Assembly: GCF_021631985.1 (NCBI RefSeq)
Contig: NZ_CP070225.1
Span: 7,688,001 to 7,752,000 of the forward strand
Source of the DNA: Sandaracinus amylolyticus
GTDB lineage: Bacteria; Myxococcota_A; Polyangia; Polyangiales; Sandaracinaceae
Direction: 5' to 3'
Length of the DNA: 64,000 bases
Both the position numbers and the translations under genes were made by a program. The notes beneath the pieces were generated by a model. The model did not search any database. It saw nothing but the letters and a program-made list of their open reading frames with translations, and had not been told where the DNA came from. Shown here one piece after another: positions 8,357-16,757 of this stretch (the first letter of the stretch is position 1; every line of letters starts with the position of its first letter).

Positions 8357-9547
8357 TCACTCGGTCGGAATCGCGAAGGCGCCCACGTACCAAGCGTTCG
8401 CGTCGGTCGTGATCCCGTCCCGGTGGGTGAGCTCGCCGCTCGTCGCGTCCACCGCGAACACCTGCACGTCGCGCGAGTCCTGGTTCGCGACGATCAGGAG
8501 CTGCGCGTCGGGCGTGAGCGTCACGCTGCGCGGCGTGCGACCGCGGGTGCTCTCGTGGCCCTCGAGCGTGAGCCGCCCGTCGCTCTCGATGCGGAAGCGC
8601 ACCACGTCGTCGTCGCCACGGTTCGATCCGTAGAGGAAGCGCCCGCTCGGGTGCACGAGGATCTCGGCGGTCGTGTTGCCGCCGCTCGCGCCCTCCGCGC
8701 GCGTCGAGACGCGCTGCAGCTCGGGGCCGAGCGTCGCGTCGGCGGCGCGCGCGTGCACCGTGATCGTCGAGTCGAGCTCGTGGATGACGTAGGCGAAGCG
8801 CTCGTCGGGCGAGAGCGCGAGATGACGCGAGCCCGCGCCCGGTCGCATCGCGCGGCTCGGCGGCGTGAGCGGCGCGAGCCCGCTCGCCGAGACCGCGTAC
8901 TGCGCGACCAACGCGTCTTCTTTGCTCACAGCATATAGATGCGTGCTGCTGGCATCGAACACGACCTGGTGCGCCTGACCACCGGGGCGCTCGAGATCGA
9001 GACGATCACCGATCATCCCTCCGGCCTCGATCGGGAAGATCGGCACCGAGCCGCCGCCGTAGTTCGCGGTCGCGACGAAGCGTCCGTCGGGGCTCACCGC
9101 GACGTGCGTCGGCCCGCCGCCCTCGGTGGCCGCGCGATCGATCACCGCCACCGCGCCGGTGCCGGGGGTGACCGCGAGCGCGGCGAGCTCGGCCGCGCCT
9201 TCGTGCACCACGTAGAGGAAGCGTCCGTCGGGCGAGGGCGCGAGGAACGACGGGAAGTCGCCGGTGCGGGTGCGGCTGAGCTCGGTGAGCACGCCGCTCG
9301 ATGCATCGAGCGTGTACACGACGAGATCACCGCTGGTGAGCCCGACGTAGACGAAGATCTCACGCATCGGGCCTCCCGCGTCGGGCATGCCCGAGTCGCT
9401 CGGTGACGCACCGTCCTCGCGCACGGCCGCGTCGATCGTCGGATCGCTCGCGTCGATGCCCGGTGTGCTCGCGTCGCCTGGATCGCTCGTGTCGTCGTCT
9501 CCGCCGCACGCCGCGCACATGAGCGCGACGAGCAGCGGCCCCAACAC
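8357..9547 (-). CDS. lactonase-family seven-bladed propeller lipoprotein
   Basis: A 396-residue lipoprotein. GTG 9547 gives the signal peptide VLGPLLVALMCAAC, then a DAS/DPT-rich linker to about residue 65. The rest is a propeller of the lactonase (YbhE/6-phosphogluconolactonase-like) type: repeated SPDGRFLYVV, SPDGRFVATANYGGGSV, SPDERFAYVIHELDSTIT and HPSGRFLYGSNRGDD motifs. Export makes a sugar-phosphate role unlikely, and a scaffold or extracellular lactonase is possible. The gene starts 5 bp after the CAP-protein stop, which shows an operon with that gene. Confidence 0.85.
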   Translation of the reverse strand: MLGPLLVALMCAACGGDDDTSDPGDASTPGIDASDPTIDAAVREDGASPSDSGMPDAGGPMREIFVYVGLTSGDLVVYTLDASSGVLTELSRTRTGDFPSFLAPSPDGRFLYVVHEGAAELAALAVTPGTGAVAVIDRAATEGGGPTHVAVSPDGRFVATANYGGGSVPIFPIEAGGMIGDRLDLERPGGQAHQVVFDASSTHLYAVSKEDALVAQYAVSASGLAPLTPPSRAMRPGAGSRHLALSPDERFAYVIHELDSTITVHARAADATLGPELQRVSTRAEGASGGNTTAEILVHPSGRFLYGSNRGDDDVVRFRIESDGRLTLEGHESTRGRTPRSVTLTPDAQLLIVANQDSRDVQVFAVDATSGELTHRDGITTDANAWYVGAFAIPTE

Positions 9548-9552
9548 GCGTG

Positions 9553-10350
9553 TCAGTTCGCGAAGTCCTGCGTCCAGTACGGCCTGCCGCCGCACTCCAC
9601 GTACCCGATCCCGATGCGCCCGAACGCGCCGTTCAGGATGTTCCGTCGATGCCCGTCGCTGTTCATCCATCCCGTGTGCACCGCCTCCGGCGTGGTGTAG
9701 CCATGCGCGATGTTCTCGCCGACGGTCCTCCACGAGACGCTCTGTTCGTTGATGCGATCCACGAACGAGCGACCGTCGAGCGAGTCGTGCATGAAGTAGT
9801 TCTGATTGCACATGTCCTGCGAGTGCAGGCGTGCGGCGCGTGCGAGCCCTTCGTCGCACGTCAGATCGGAGAGCCCCGCCTCGCGTCGCGCGGCGTTGGT
9901 GAGCGCGAGCTCTTCCGCCTCGATCGCGCTCGCGCATCCGGTGGGCGGAGGCGGAGGAGGAGGCAGACATCGATTGCGTCCTTCGACGACGCCGCAGCCA
10001 TCGCTGCACGCCTGCTCGCGGATTGCGCCGCCCTCGCACCACCGTGCGGTCTCGCCGTCGCAGCGGCCCTCGAGCGTGAGCCCCTCGCAGGGATCGCTCG
10101 GGCCCGCGTCGGTCTCGGGCGGAGGCATCGGCGTGCTCGCGTCGATCGCGGGCGGAGGCATCGGCGTGCTCGCGTCGGTCGCGGAAGGAGGCGGCATCGG
10201 CGCGCCACCGTCGCTCGGATCGGGTGGCAGCTCGCGCCCTCCATCGTGATGGGACGCCGCCGGTGTGCCTCGCTCGTCGAGCACGCCGACGCAGCCGGTC
10301 GCGAGCCACGACACGCAGAGTGTGATCGCGATCGCGGCGCGTGAGGTCAC
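9553..10350 (-). CDS. CAP/SCP-domain lipoprotein
   Basis: A 265-residue lipoprotein with GTG start at 10350 and lipobox ATGC. A long low-complexity linker (residues 25-90) has three near-identical units of the form DASTPMPPP, followed by a Cys-rich module ending in a polyproline run. Residues 140-265 are a CAP domain: LTNAARREAGLSDLTCD, SQDMCNQNYFMHD, RTVGENIAHG, GWMNSDGHRRNILN and the final GIGYVECGGRPYWTQDF. CAP domains of bacteria are extracellular lipid- or protein-binding modules. It is the first gene of a pair with the lactonase-like propeller. Confidence 0.9.
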   Translation of the reverse strand: MTSRAAIAITLCVSWLATGCVGVLDERGTPAASHHDGGRELPPDPSDGGAPMPPPSATDASTPMPPPAIDASTPMPPPETDAGPSDPCEGLTLEGRCDGETARWCEGGAIREQACSDGCGVVEGRNRCLPPPPPPPTGCASAIEAEELALTNAARREAGLSDLTCDEGLARAARLHSQDMCNQNYFMHDSLDGRSFVDRINEQSVSWRTVGENIAHGYTTPEAVHTGWMNSDGHRRNILNGAFGRIGIGYVECGGRPYWTQDFAN

Positions 10351-10502
10351 GAGACCCGCCGTCGCACGGCGCGTACCGCTCCCGAAAGCTCAACGATCTC
10401 GCGCGAAGCACGGAGCATCGAGCGCGCCTCGCGGCGCTCGGAGCGCTCCGCGCTCCGCGTGACGTGCGTGGAGGTGCCACCGCGGGCGCAGGTGTCTCCG
10501 GC

Positions 10503-10871
10503 TCACGTCGAGCGCCCTTGCACGAGCGCGCGCAGCACCTCGACGTCGATTGGCTTCTCGAGCACGCGCACCCCGGGCAGCGCGAGCGCGCGGCGCACCA
10601 GCGGATGCGATCGCGCGTGGCCCGTGAGGAACACGATCTCGCCCGCGAAGTGCTGCTGCCTCAGCCACTCGTACGCGTCGACACCGCTCGGCGCCGCGGG
10701 CCCGAGGTTCACGTCGAGGATCGCGATGTCGCACGAGAGCGCGTCGCGCGCGATCGCGCGCAGCTGCTCGAGCGAGGCCGCGGTCGCGCAGCGCTCCGCG
10801 CCCACGCTCTCCGCGAACGCACAGAGCAGCTCGCGCAGGTCGTCATCGTCGTCGAGCACGAGGACGCGCAC
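10503..10871 (-). CDS. single-domain response regulator
   Basis: A 122-residue receiver domain with no output domain. The acidic pocket is DDDDD near residues 8-12, the phospho-acceptor Asp is in AILDVNLG (about residue 52), the switch Thr is in FLTGHAR, and the conserved Lys is in LEKPI. The GTG at 10871 is chosen because it starts the first beta strand directly. It probably passes a phosphoryl signal from an unlinked kinase, as is common in myxobacteria. No histidine kinase lies nearby. It is divergent from the GH19-like gene, with 67 bp between. The 152-bp gap after the CAP gene start (10351-10502) holds a 12-bp palindrome CGGAGCGCTCCG at 10439-10450. Confidence 0.9.
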   Translation of the reverse strand: MRVLVLDDDDDLRELLCAFAESVGAERCATAASLEQLRAIARDALSCDIAILDVNLGPAAPSGVDAYEWLRQQHFAGEIVFLTGHARSHPLVRRALALPGVRVLEKPIDVEVLRALVQGRST

Positions 10872-10938
10872 TGCACCCGATGTAGACCCGTGACCCGATT
10901 CCGGCACGCCGCGGCACTCGAATGCGCGGAGGTCTCGG

Positions 10939-12357
10939 ATGAGCGTGTCCCGACTCGTGATGATCGTTCCGGCGCTGCTGCTCGCGCTCCAAGCCTGCTC
11001 TGCGGTGTCGCCCGACGATCCGAGCGGAGACGGAGGCAGCGCACGACGCGACGGATCGACTCCGATCGACGAGATCGACGGTGGAGGCGGGCCGATCGGC
11101 GGCGACGGCGGAGGCGTCGTGCCCGGGAGCGACGGAGGCCCTCCGATCACGAGCGACGGAGGCGCCCCGCCCGCGAGCTGCGAGCCCGCGTGCGGGAGCG
11201 GGAGGGTCTGCATCGACGGTTCGTGCGTCGAGCGCGTGAGCGGCGTGCCGGGGATCGACTCGGTGCTGCTCGGCGATCCGACGCGCTTCGACAACGAAGT
11301 GCTGATCTCGCAGAACCCCGACCTCAGCTGGCGCCCGTCGCGCATCTACAAGTGGCGCGACTTCGTGCAGGCGGTGACGACGATGCACACGCGCGGCATC
11401 GGCGACATGCGGCTCTGGCTCGGCGAGCCCGGCGATCCCGAGACCGCGCGCACTCGCTATGCGCTGGTCAATCTCGCGGCGTTCCTCGCGCAGAGCATGA
11501 AGGAGACGATTCGCTACGACGCGTGCGACGAGAACAACTGGGACATGACCAACGGATATGCGATCTCGAACGCATGTGGTCAGTTGGGACAGGACTACGC
11601 GGGACCGGGATACGACTGCGAGATGGCCTGTCCGCGCGATCCGTCGATGCGGATGACGGCAGTCACGCACGCGTCGTGGTACGGCGCGCCGGGCCCGCTC
11701 TTCTGCGCGCCGAACGCGACGATCGCGTCGGTCAGCGGGCGCAGCGACGGACGCACCGGGCGCTGGAACTACGGGTTCGACTGTTATCCGTACCCCGCGT
11801 CGCAGCCGGGCTTCGTCGCGCCGGGCGGTGACGCGTGGACGCGCCCGCAGTGCGAGGTCTACGAGGGTCAGCGCGCCGGGCGGTACGAGTGGGACGGCTC
11901 GGGCGGCTCGGTGGAGGGCTGTTGCTGGTGGGGCCGCGGCGTCATCCAGACGACCGGTCGCTGCAACTTCGGGATGCTCAACCACTACCTCGGCGCGGGC
12001 CATCTCGACCCCACGCGCTTCCCGCGGCCCGCGGGCGCGCTCTATCCCGACGTGAACTTCTGTCGCGACCCCGAGGCGATCTGCGCGAGCACGGAGCACC
12101 CCGAGCTGAAGTGGATCGCGGGCCTGTTCTATTGGATGAGCTCGGTCGAGCCGTACTCGCGAGACGGATGGGTCTACAAGGAGCGGCTGCGCGCGTTCGT
12201 CGACGGCGGGATGACCGACGGCGCGTTCATCGACGGCGTCTCGGGCATCGTGAACCGCGGCTGCCACAACCCGCCGTGCGGCACCGGACCGCTCGACGGA
12301 GCGGCCGATCGGCGCGCGAACTTCGAGCTCGTGCTGCGCACGATGGGCCTCCGTTGA
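10939..12357 (+). CDS. GH19 chitinase-like lipoprotein
   Basis: A 472-residue lipoprotein (signal peptide ending LQAC), with a Gly/Asp-rich linker to residue 75 and a small Cys motif CEPACGSGRVCIDGSC. From about residue 100 it resembles GH19 chitinases and lysozymes. FLAQSMKETIRYD places a candidate acid Glu at residue 189, and the motif CCWWGRGVIQTTGRCNFG (about 326-343) matches the GRGPIQLT substrate-cleft signature. It may attack chitin or peptidoglycan, which suits a predatory lifestyle. The second catalytic Glu is not certain. Palindrome copy C starts 10 bp after its stop. Confidence 0.8.
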   Translation: MSVSRLVMIVPALLLALQACSAVSPDDPSGDGGSARRDGSTPIDEIDGGGGPIGGDGGGVVPGSDGGPPITSDGGAPPASCEPACGSGRVCIDGSCVERVSGVPGIDSVLLGDPTRFDNEVLISQNPDLSWRPSRIYKWRDFVQAVTTMHTRGIGDMRLWLGEPGDPETARTRYALVNLAAFLAQSMKETIRYDACDENNWDMTNGYAISNACGQLGQDYAGPGYDCEMACPRDPSMRMTAVTHASWYGAPGPLFCAPNATIASVSGRSDGRTGRWNYGFDCYPYPASQPGFVAPGGDAWTRPQCEVYEGQRAGRYEWDGSGGSVEGCCWWGRGVIQTTGRCNFGMLNHYLGAGHLDPTRFPRPAGALYPDVNFCRDPEAICASTEHPELKWIAGLFYWMSSVEPYSRDGWVYKERLRAFVDGGMTDGAFIDGVSGIVNRGCHNPPCGTGPLDGAADRRANFELVLRTMGLR

Positions 12358-12367
12358 TCGACTGTAC

Positions 12368-12453
12368 AAATCGGCTCGGCCACCGCGAATCCTTCCGTCC
12401 GCGTGCTCCGCACGCTCCCGTGCGGGCCCTCGGCGGCCGAGCACTCCACCTGG
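12368..12453 (+). repeat. 85-bp palindromic 3'-end element, copy C (most diverged)
   Basis: It starts 11 bp after the GH19-like stop with AAATCGGCTCGG, has CCGTCCGCGTGC-TCC-GCACGC at the centre and ends GGCCGAGCACTCC. Its inner sequence differs from the other copies, but the outer arms still pair as CGGCTCGGCC/GGCCGAGC, a sign that structure is kept while sequence changes. Its orientation relative to the upstream gene is opposite to the other copies. The rest of the 186-bp gap to the next gene has no other clear signal. Confidence 0.65.
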
Positions 12454-12543
12454 TCTGATCGCGCCGGGTGCCGCGATGTAGGCCCGATTTCTTCGCGGAA
12501 TTCGTACTTGCGTATCACGAGAGATGCTCTAAATCGGCGCCCG

Positions 12544-13566
12544 ATGTTTTCTCGTGAACGAGCCCACCGGGCGGGATCTCTTCTTCTCTCGCTCGCCGTG
12601 CTGGGGAGCACGGCGAGCGCGAGCGCGCTGACCTACGAGGATCCCGACGACGCCCCTTACGACCTCGGCACCCCGCCGAGCGAGCTGGAGATCGAGTGGC
12701 CCGCGCCGCCCGAGATCGAGCGCGAGGTGACCGCGCGCACGATCGCGGAGGCGAACGCGGGAGCCGCGACGGCCGGCACGCGGGTGCACGTCACCGGCGC
12801 GCTCGAAGGTGACCTGAAGGTCACCGCGTCGGACGTCGAGATCGAGTTCGCGCCGAACGCGAGCGCGGGCTCGGTGCAGATCGGCAAGGGCCTCGAGCGC
12901 ATCGCGGTGCGCGGCGGCGACGTCGATCACGTCGAGATGGAGCTGCCCGCGGTCTACGACGGTGAGCTGAAGTACAGCGAAGAGCTGATGACCACCGACG
13001 TGCTGCTCGACGCGGTCGAGGCGAACGCCGAGGACACTGCGTTCCTCATGCGCGCGGGCAAGCGCATCGCGATCACCAACAGCCACGGGACCGCCGGGCG
13101 ATATTCGGTGTGGTTCGGCGACTCCGGTGATTTCGAGAGCGAGGACGTGATCCTCGCGGGCAACGAGTTCAGCTCGGAGGGCCCCGAAGCGACGGTGCGT
13201 CTGGTGCACGTGGTGCGCAGCGCGACGGTCGACAATCGGCTCGAGAATGGTGCGAAGCACAACTATCGCACGCACGGGCGCGCCGACCTGAACTGGGCGT
13301 CGGGCAACGTGCTGATCAACTCCGGCATCATGCTCGGGACGATGGCGGACGACTCGATCGGCAAGCAGTGGTTCGAGAACAACACGTTCTATCACCGCAT
13401 GCCGAGCCTCATCGAGATCCACCTCGACGAGTCGCCGAGCGTCACCCTGCGTCGCAATACGATCTACAGCGACGTGTGGACCTGCTTCTTGTGCCGCGAG
13501 GCCCCGTCGGGCTGGGTCGATCAGGGGAATCAGATGTTCCCCTATCGCGCGCCGCCCGCGAAGTGA
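12544..13566 (+). CDS. secreted right-handed beta-helix-like protein
   Basis: A 340-residue exported protein with a signal peptide cleaved near ASASA (about residue 28). The body has short hydrophobic strands alternating with Asn and Gly turns: VHVTGALEGDLKVTASDVEIEF, IAVRGGDVDHVEMEL, RIAITNSHG, VILAGNEFSS, NVLINSGIMLG, WFENNTFYHR, VTLRRNTIYS. This ladder with Asn at turn positions fits a parallel beta-helix of the pectate-lyase/NosD type. No catalytic residues are obvious, so carbohydrate binding or lyase activity is only a guess. The start at 12544 begins the signal peptide; no good Shine-Dalgarno is seen. Confidence 0.75.
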   Translation: MFSRERAHRAGSLLLSLAVLGSTASASALTYEDPDDAPYDLGTPPSELEIEWPAPPEIEREVTARTIAEANAGAATAGTRVHVTGALEGDLKVTASDVEIEFAPNASAGSVQIGKGLERIAVRGGDVDHVEMELPAVYDGELKYSEELMTTDVLLDAVEANAEDTAFLMRAGKRIAITNSHGTAGRYSVWFGDSGDFESEDVILAGNEFSSEGPEATVRLVHVVRSATVDNRLENGAKHNYRTHGRADLNWASGNVLINSGIMLGTMADDSIGKQWFENNTFYHRMPSLIEIHLDESPSVTLRRNTIYSDVWTCFLCREAPSGWVDQGNQMFPYRAPPAK

Positions 13567-13568
13567 CC

Positions 13569-13649
13569 ACCGGAGTGCTCGTCCCGCAGGTCCCGCACGG
13601 GAGCACGCGAAGCGCGCGGACGGGAGGGACCGGCGGGCGAGCCGATTGG
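13569..13649 (+). repeat. 85-bp palindromic 3'-end element, copy B
   Basis: It begins 3 bp after the beta-helix gene stop with CCGGAGTGCTCGTCCCGC, runs through GGTCCC, a GAA loop flanked by GCACGC/GCGCGC, GGGACC and GGCGGGCGAGCC, and ends GATTGG. Same orientation relative to its upstream gene as copies A and D. It is followed 12 bp later by a strong hairpin terminator. Confidence 0.75.
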
Positions 13650-13661
13650 TGACGGAATGAA

Positions 13662-13698
13662 AAAGAGCGTCCGATCCGCACAGGATCGGACGCTCTTT
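13662..13698. terminator. perfect 16-bp stem terminator
   Basis: AAAGAGCGTCCGATCC at 13662-13677 pairs perfectly with 13683-13698 around the loop GCACA. The stem begins with A and ends with T runs, so it can end transcription from either direction. It would terminate the beta-helix gene. Confidence 0.85.
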
Positions 13699-13779
13699 GC
13701 GCATCGAGCACGCGCAAGCGGGCTGGGGCCCGCGCGCAGCGTTCGGGGAGGGGGCCCCGATCCGGCTTTGCCGGTCGGG

Positions 13780-13805
13780 GGGAGGGGTCTTCCAAGACCC
13801 CTCCC
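13780..13805. terminator. hairpin terminator for the minus-strand propeller gene
   Basis: GGGAGGGGTCTT pairs perfectly with AAGACCCCTCCC across a 2-base loop, ending 6 bp before the stop codon of the minus-strand gene at 13812. A further hairpin-prone stretch with CCGGC-TTT-GCCGG lies at 13762-13774. It probably ends the 13812-14744 transcript. Confidence 0.75.
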
Positions 13806-13811
13806 GCAAAC

Positions 13812-14744
13812 TCAGATCAGATCGGTGGGAGCGCAGGTCGAGACACCGGCGCCGACGATGCGATAGCCGATGTCGGTGCGCACCGTCTCGACGTTCGTGC
13901 TGCCCGGCGTGACTCGATAGATGCCAGTCGAGTCGTCGAATGCGCCCTGATAGAAGATGTAATAACGGCCACCCCAGAACGCGAACGCCCACGCCGCCGG
14001 CGTCGGGATGATCGAGGGGTCGATCGTCGAGACGTCGATCTCGGTGATGGTCGAGGCGGTGGTCTTGTCGAGCTGGCGCACCGCCATCGGGTCGCCGTCG
14101 GGGAAGAAGCCCCAGAGCTCTGCAGTGCCGGTGCCGGTGAGCTCGGGCGACCCGTCGACGTTGCCGATGCGCGAGACGGTCCACGAGCCGACGTCGATGC
14201 GGCCGAGCACCGAGCGGCCGCTGCCGATGCCCTCCTCGGGGCCGCCCGAGATGAACAGCGTCTCGTTGGTGCTGCCCGACGCGTCGGCGACGAAGCCCAT
14301 GCCGAAGAGCTCGAAGCCCATCTGATCGGGCGCGAACGTCGTCGCGGTGCACGACGCGTCGGTGGTGCTGACGCGGTAGATGCGGTGATCGTTGTGGAGC
14401 ACGTACGCCGTCGCGTTGCGATCGACCGCCATCGAGAACGGCGTGCCGGTCGAGGGGCACGCGAGCGTGCCGATCGACGTGAGCGCGCCGCTGTCGGGCT
14501 CGTAGCGCAGCAGCGCGTTGTTGCTGTCGACCAGGTAGATCCACCGCGCCTGCGCGACGCACGACGACGAGGTGCTGCCGTCGGGGCGCGGCGGCGGGAC
14601 CGTGCCGCCGCCGTCGGTGCCACCGCCGCCGTCGGTGAGCGTGCCTGGGACGAAGGGATCGCCGGTGCGCTCGGAGCACGCGAATTGAGCGAGCGCGAGC
14701 GCGGTGATCGCGACCAGGAGAGCCGTGCGACGTGCGGTGGGCAT
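13812..14744 (-). CDS. propeller-like lipoprotein
   Basis: A 310-residue lipoprotein: signal peptide ending LAQFAC, a GGGGTDGGGT linker, then a propeller-like body. Repeats include ARWIYLVDSNNALLRYEPDSG, STGTPFSMAVDRNATAYVLHNDHRIYRVSTTD, LFISGGPEEG, LGRIDVG and FAFWGGRYYIFYQG. The pattern of short strands with polar turns fits a five- or six-bladed propeller. No enzyme motif is seen, and a surface binding role is likely. It is divergent from the regulator at 14811, with 66 bp between, so the two may share control. Confidence 0.75.
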   Translation of the reverse strand: MPTARRTALLVAITALALAQFACSERTGDPFVPGTLTDGGGGTDGGGTVPPPRPDGSTSSSCVAQARWIYLVDSNNALLRYEPDSGALTSIGTLACPSTGTPFSMAVDRNATAYVLHNDHRIYRVSTTDASCTATTFAPDQMGFELFGMGFVADASGSTNETLFISGGPEEGIGSGRSVLGRIDVGSWTVSRIGNVDGSPELTGTGTAELWGFFPDGDPMAVRQLDKTTASTITEIDVSTIDPSIIPTPAAWAFAFWGGRYYIFYQGAFDDSTGIYRVTPGSTNVETVRTDIGYRIVGAGVSTCAPTDLI

Positions 14745-14810
14745 GTCGGGGAGCGTAGTCGATCGCAGACCAGGTGGCCCTTGCGAGTGACAAACAATCC
14801 CCGCGAGCGG

Positions 14811-16043
14811 ATGCTCGCCGCGATGAGCGAGGTCTCGGACGCGCTGCTCGAGGGTGCACGCGCGCTCGCCCGCGGCGATGCGCTGCGTGCCCTCGGGGTC
14901 GCGGGGCGCGACGAGAGCGCGCTCGGGCTCACGCTGCGCGGCATCGCGTATGCGCAGCTCGGCGATCTCGCGCTCGCGCGTGAAGCGCTGGCGCGAGCGA
15001 CGGAGCGCGCGCCCGATCCCCACACCCTCGCGCGGGCTCGCGCGGCGATGGTCGAGGTCGCGCTCGCCGCCGGCGATCCGAAGCGGGCCGCGGACGAAGC
15101 GATCGCGTGCGCGAGCGCGCTCGAGCAGCTCGGCGATCGGCGCAACGCGGCGATGCAGCGGCTCGTGCTCGCGCGCGCCGAGGTGCTGCGCGGTCGACTG
15201 AACGAAGCGCGCGGCGTCGTCGAGGACGTGCTCTCGCGAGAGCAGCCCGCGGATCTGCGCGCCGTCGCGTGGCTCGCGCGGGCGGAGATCGCGATGCGCG
15301 CGCTCGCAGCGTCGGAGTCGCGCGATGCGCTGGAGCACGCCCGCAGCGCGCTCGAGATCGCGCCGCACGAGCTGCTCTCGCGTGCGCTGGTGTCGCTCGA
15401 GCGCGAGCTCTCGGCGCCGGTCGCGCGCGTGGTGCGCGGCGGGGTCGGGTCGGACGCCGACCTCTTCGCGATCGAGGCGCTCTCGGGCGGCGAGGTGCTG
15501 CTCGTCGACGCGTGCCGTCGCGTGGTGATCGGCGCGCGATTGATCGTGCGGCTCGGACGACGGCCGGTGCTCTTCGCGCTCCTCGCCGCGCTGGCGCGCG
15601 CGTGGCCCGATCCGATCGCGCGCGACGAGCTCGCATCGAGCGCGTTCGAGGTGCGGCGCGTGAACCCGTCGCATCGCGCGCGGCTGCGCGTCGAGATCGG
15701 AAGGCTGCGCAAGGCGATGCACGGGCTCGCGGCCGAGCCGATCGCGACGAAGGAGGGTTACGTGCTCTCGTCGCAGCGCGAGGTCGTGGTGCTCTCGCCG
15801 CCGGGCGACGACGACGAGGGCGCGCGCATCGCGCTGGTGCTCGGCGACGGCGCGTCGTGGTCGGCGCGCGAGCTCGCGACGCACACGGGGCTCTCGATCC
15901 GCACCGTGCAGCGCGCGCTCGCGTCGCTCGTCGAGAGCGGGCGCGCGGTGCGCAGCGGGCGCGGCGCGCGCGTTCGCTACACGCGGCCCGGGACGCCCAT
16001 CGCGTCGCGGATGTTACTCCTCGGTCTGCTGCCCGCGTCGTAG
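14811..16043 (+). CDS. TPR plus double winged-helix transcriptional regulator
   Basis: A 410-residue protein without a signal peptide. Residues 1-200 are Ala/Leu/Arg helices in TPR-like pairs. Around residues 240-330, LFALLAALARAWPDPIARDELA and RLRVEIGRLRKAMHGLA suggest an OmpR/SARP-type winged helix. The C-terminal ARELATHTGLSIRTVQRALASL, followed by a charged wing, is a second helix-turn-helix. It may read a protein or metabolite signal through the TPR part. ATG 14811 is chosen, though GTG 14787 and ATG 14823 are also possible. The next gene follows by 25 bp with a strong Shine-Dalgarno, so the pair is an operon. Confidence 0.75.
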   Translation: MLAAMSEVSDALLEGARALARGDALRALGVAGRDESALGLTLRGIAYAQLGDLALAREALARATERAPDPHTLARARAAMVEVALAAGDPKRAADEAIACASALEQLGDRRNAAMQRLVLARAEVLRGRLNEARGVVEDVLSREQPADLRAVAWLARAEIAMRALAASESRDALEHARSALEIAPHELLSRALVSLERELSAPVARVVRGGVGSDADLFAIEALSGGEVLLVDACRRVVIGARLIVRLGRRPVLFALLAALARAWPDPIARDELASSAFEVRRVNPSHRARLRVEIGRLRKAMHGLAAEPIATKEGYVLSSQREVVVLSPPGDDDEGARIALVLGDGASWSARELATHTGLSIRTVQRALASLVESGRAVRSGRGARVRYTRPGTPIASRMLLLGLLPAS

Positions 16044-16068
16044 ATCGCTCTCATCAGGAGGTGACGAG

Positions 16069-16701
16069 ATGATGCAGAGCGAAGCAGAGGTGGTGCGCGA
16101 GGTGGTGCCGCTCGACGAAGGGCGCCTGCACGGCCTGACGATCGGCGGCGGGCTCGTGTGGTTCGCGCGCGACGGCGAGCTGGTCGGGTTCGATCCCGAG
16201 CGCGACGAGGTGGTGCGTCGTCACGCGGTGGCCTCGGCCGACGCGGGCACCGCGTTCGACGGAGAGCACCTGTACCAGCTCGCGAAGGGCACGATCGTCG
16301 TGGTCGATCCGCGTGATGGTCGGGTGCTGCGCACCATGCCCGCGCCGGGCAAGGGCGAGGACACCGGCATGGCGTGGGCCGACGGGCACCTGTGGATCGG
16401 ACAGGGCCGCGGCGCGCGCATCCACAAGGTGGACGCGAAGACCGGCGAGGTGGTGCGCACGCTGACGTCCGATCGCTTCGTGACCGGCGTGTCGGTGATC
16501 GACGGAGCGCTGTGGCACGGCGCGGTGAAGGACGGAGAGCCGTGCGAGCTGCGGCGGCTCGGCGAGGACGGCACGGTGGAGGAGACGCTGCGTGTGCCGG
16601 TGCCGCGGATCGCCGGCATCGAAGGGACGCGCGACGGGAGCTTCTGGTGCGCGGGCGAGGAGGGACGGCTGCGCCTCGTGCGCCGCAAGAAGACGCGCTG
16701 A
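16069..16701 (+). CDS. small propeller-like protein (Vgb/PQQ-like repeats)
   Basis: A 210-residue cytoplasmic protein with no signal peptide. It has repeated units such as GLTIGGGLVWFARDGELVGFD, GTAFDGEHLYQLAKGTIVVVD, GMAWADGHLWIGQG and GVSVIDGALWHGAV, each a strand-turn-strand with W or Y at a fixed place, as in virginiamycin-B-lyase-like or glutamine-cyclotransferase-like propellers. Its size allows five blades at most. The AGGAGGTGA just before the ATG predicts strong translation. It probably works with the regulator encoded 25 bp upstream, but the ligand is unknown. Confidence 0.7.
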   Translation: MMQSEAEVVREVVPLDEGRLHGLTIGGGLVWFARDGELVGFDPERDEVVRRHAVASADAGTAFDGEHLYQLAKGTIVVVDPRDGRVLRTMPAPGKGEDTGMAWADGHLWIGQGRGARIHKVDAKTGEVVRTLTSDRFVTGVSVIDGALWHGAVKDGEPCELRRLGEDGTVEETLRVPVPRIAGIEGTRDGSFWCAGEEGRLRLVRRKKTR

Positions 16702-16757
16702 CGATCGCAACTTTCGCCAAGACGCGACGCACCCGCAGGAGCAGCTAGGATCGCGCG

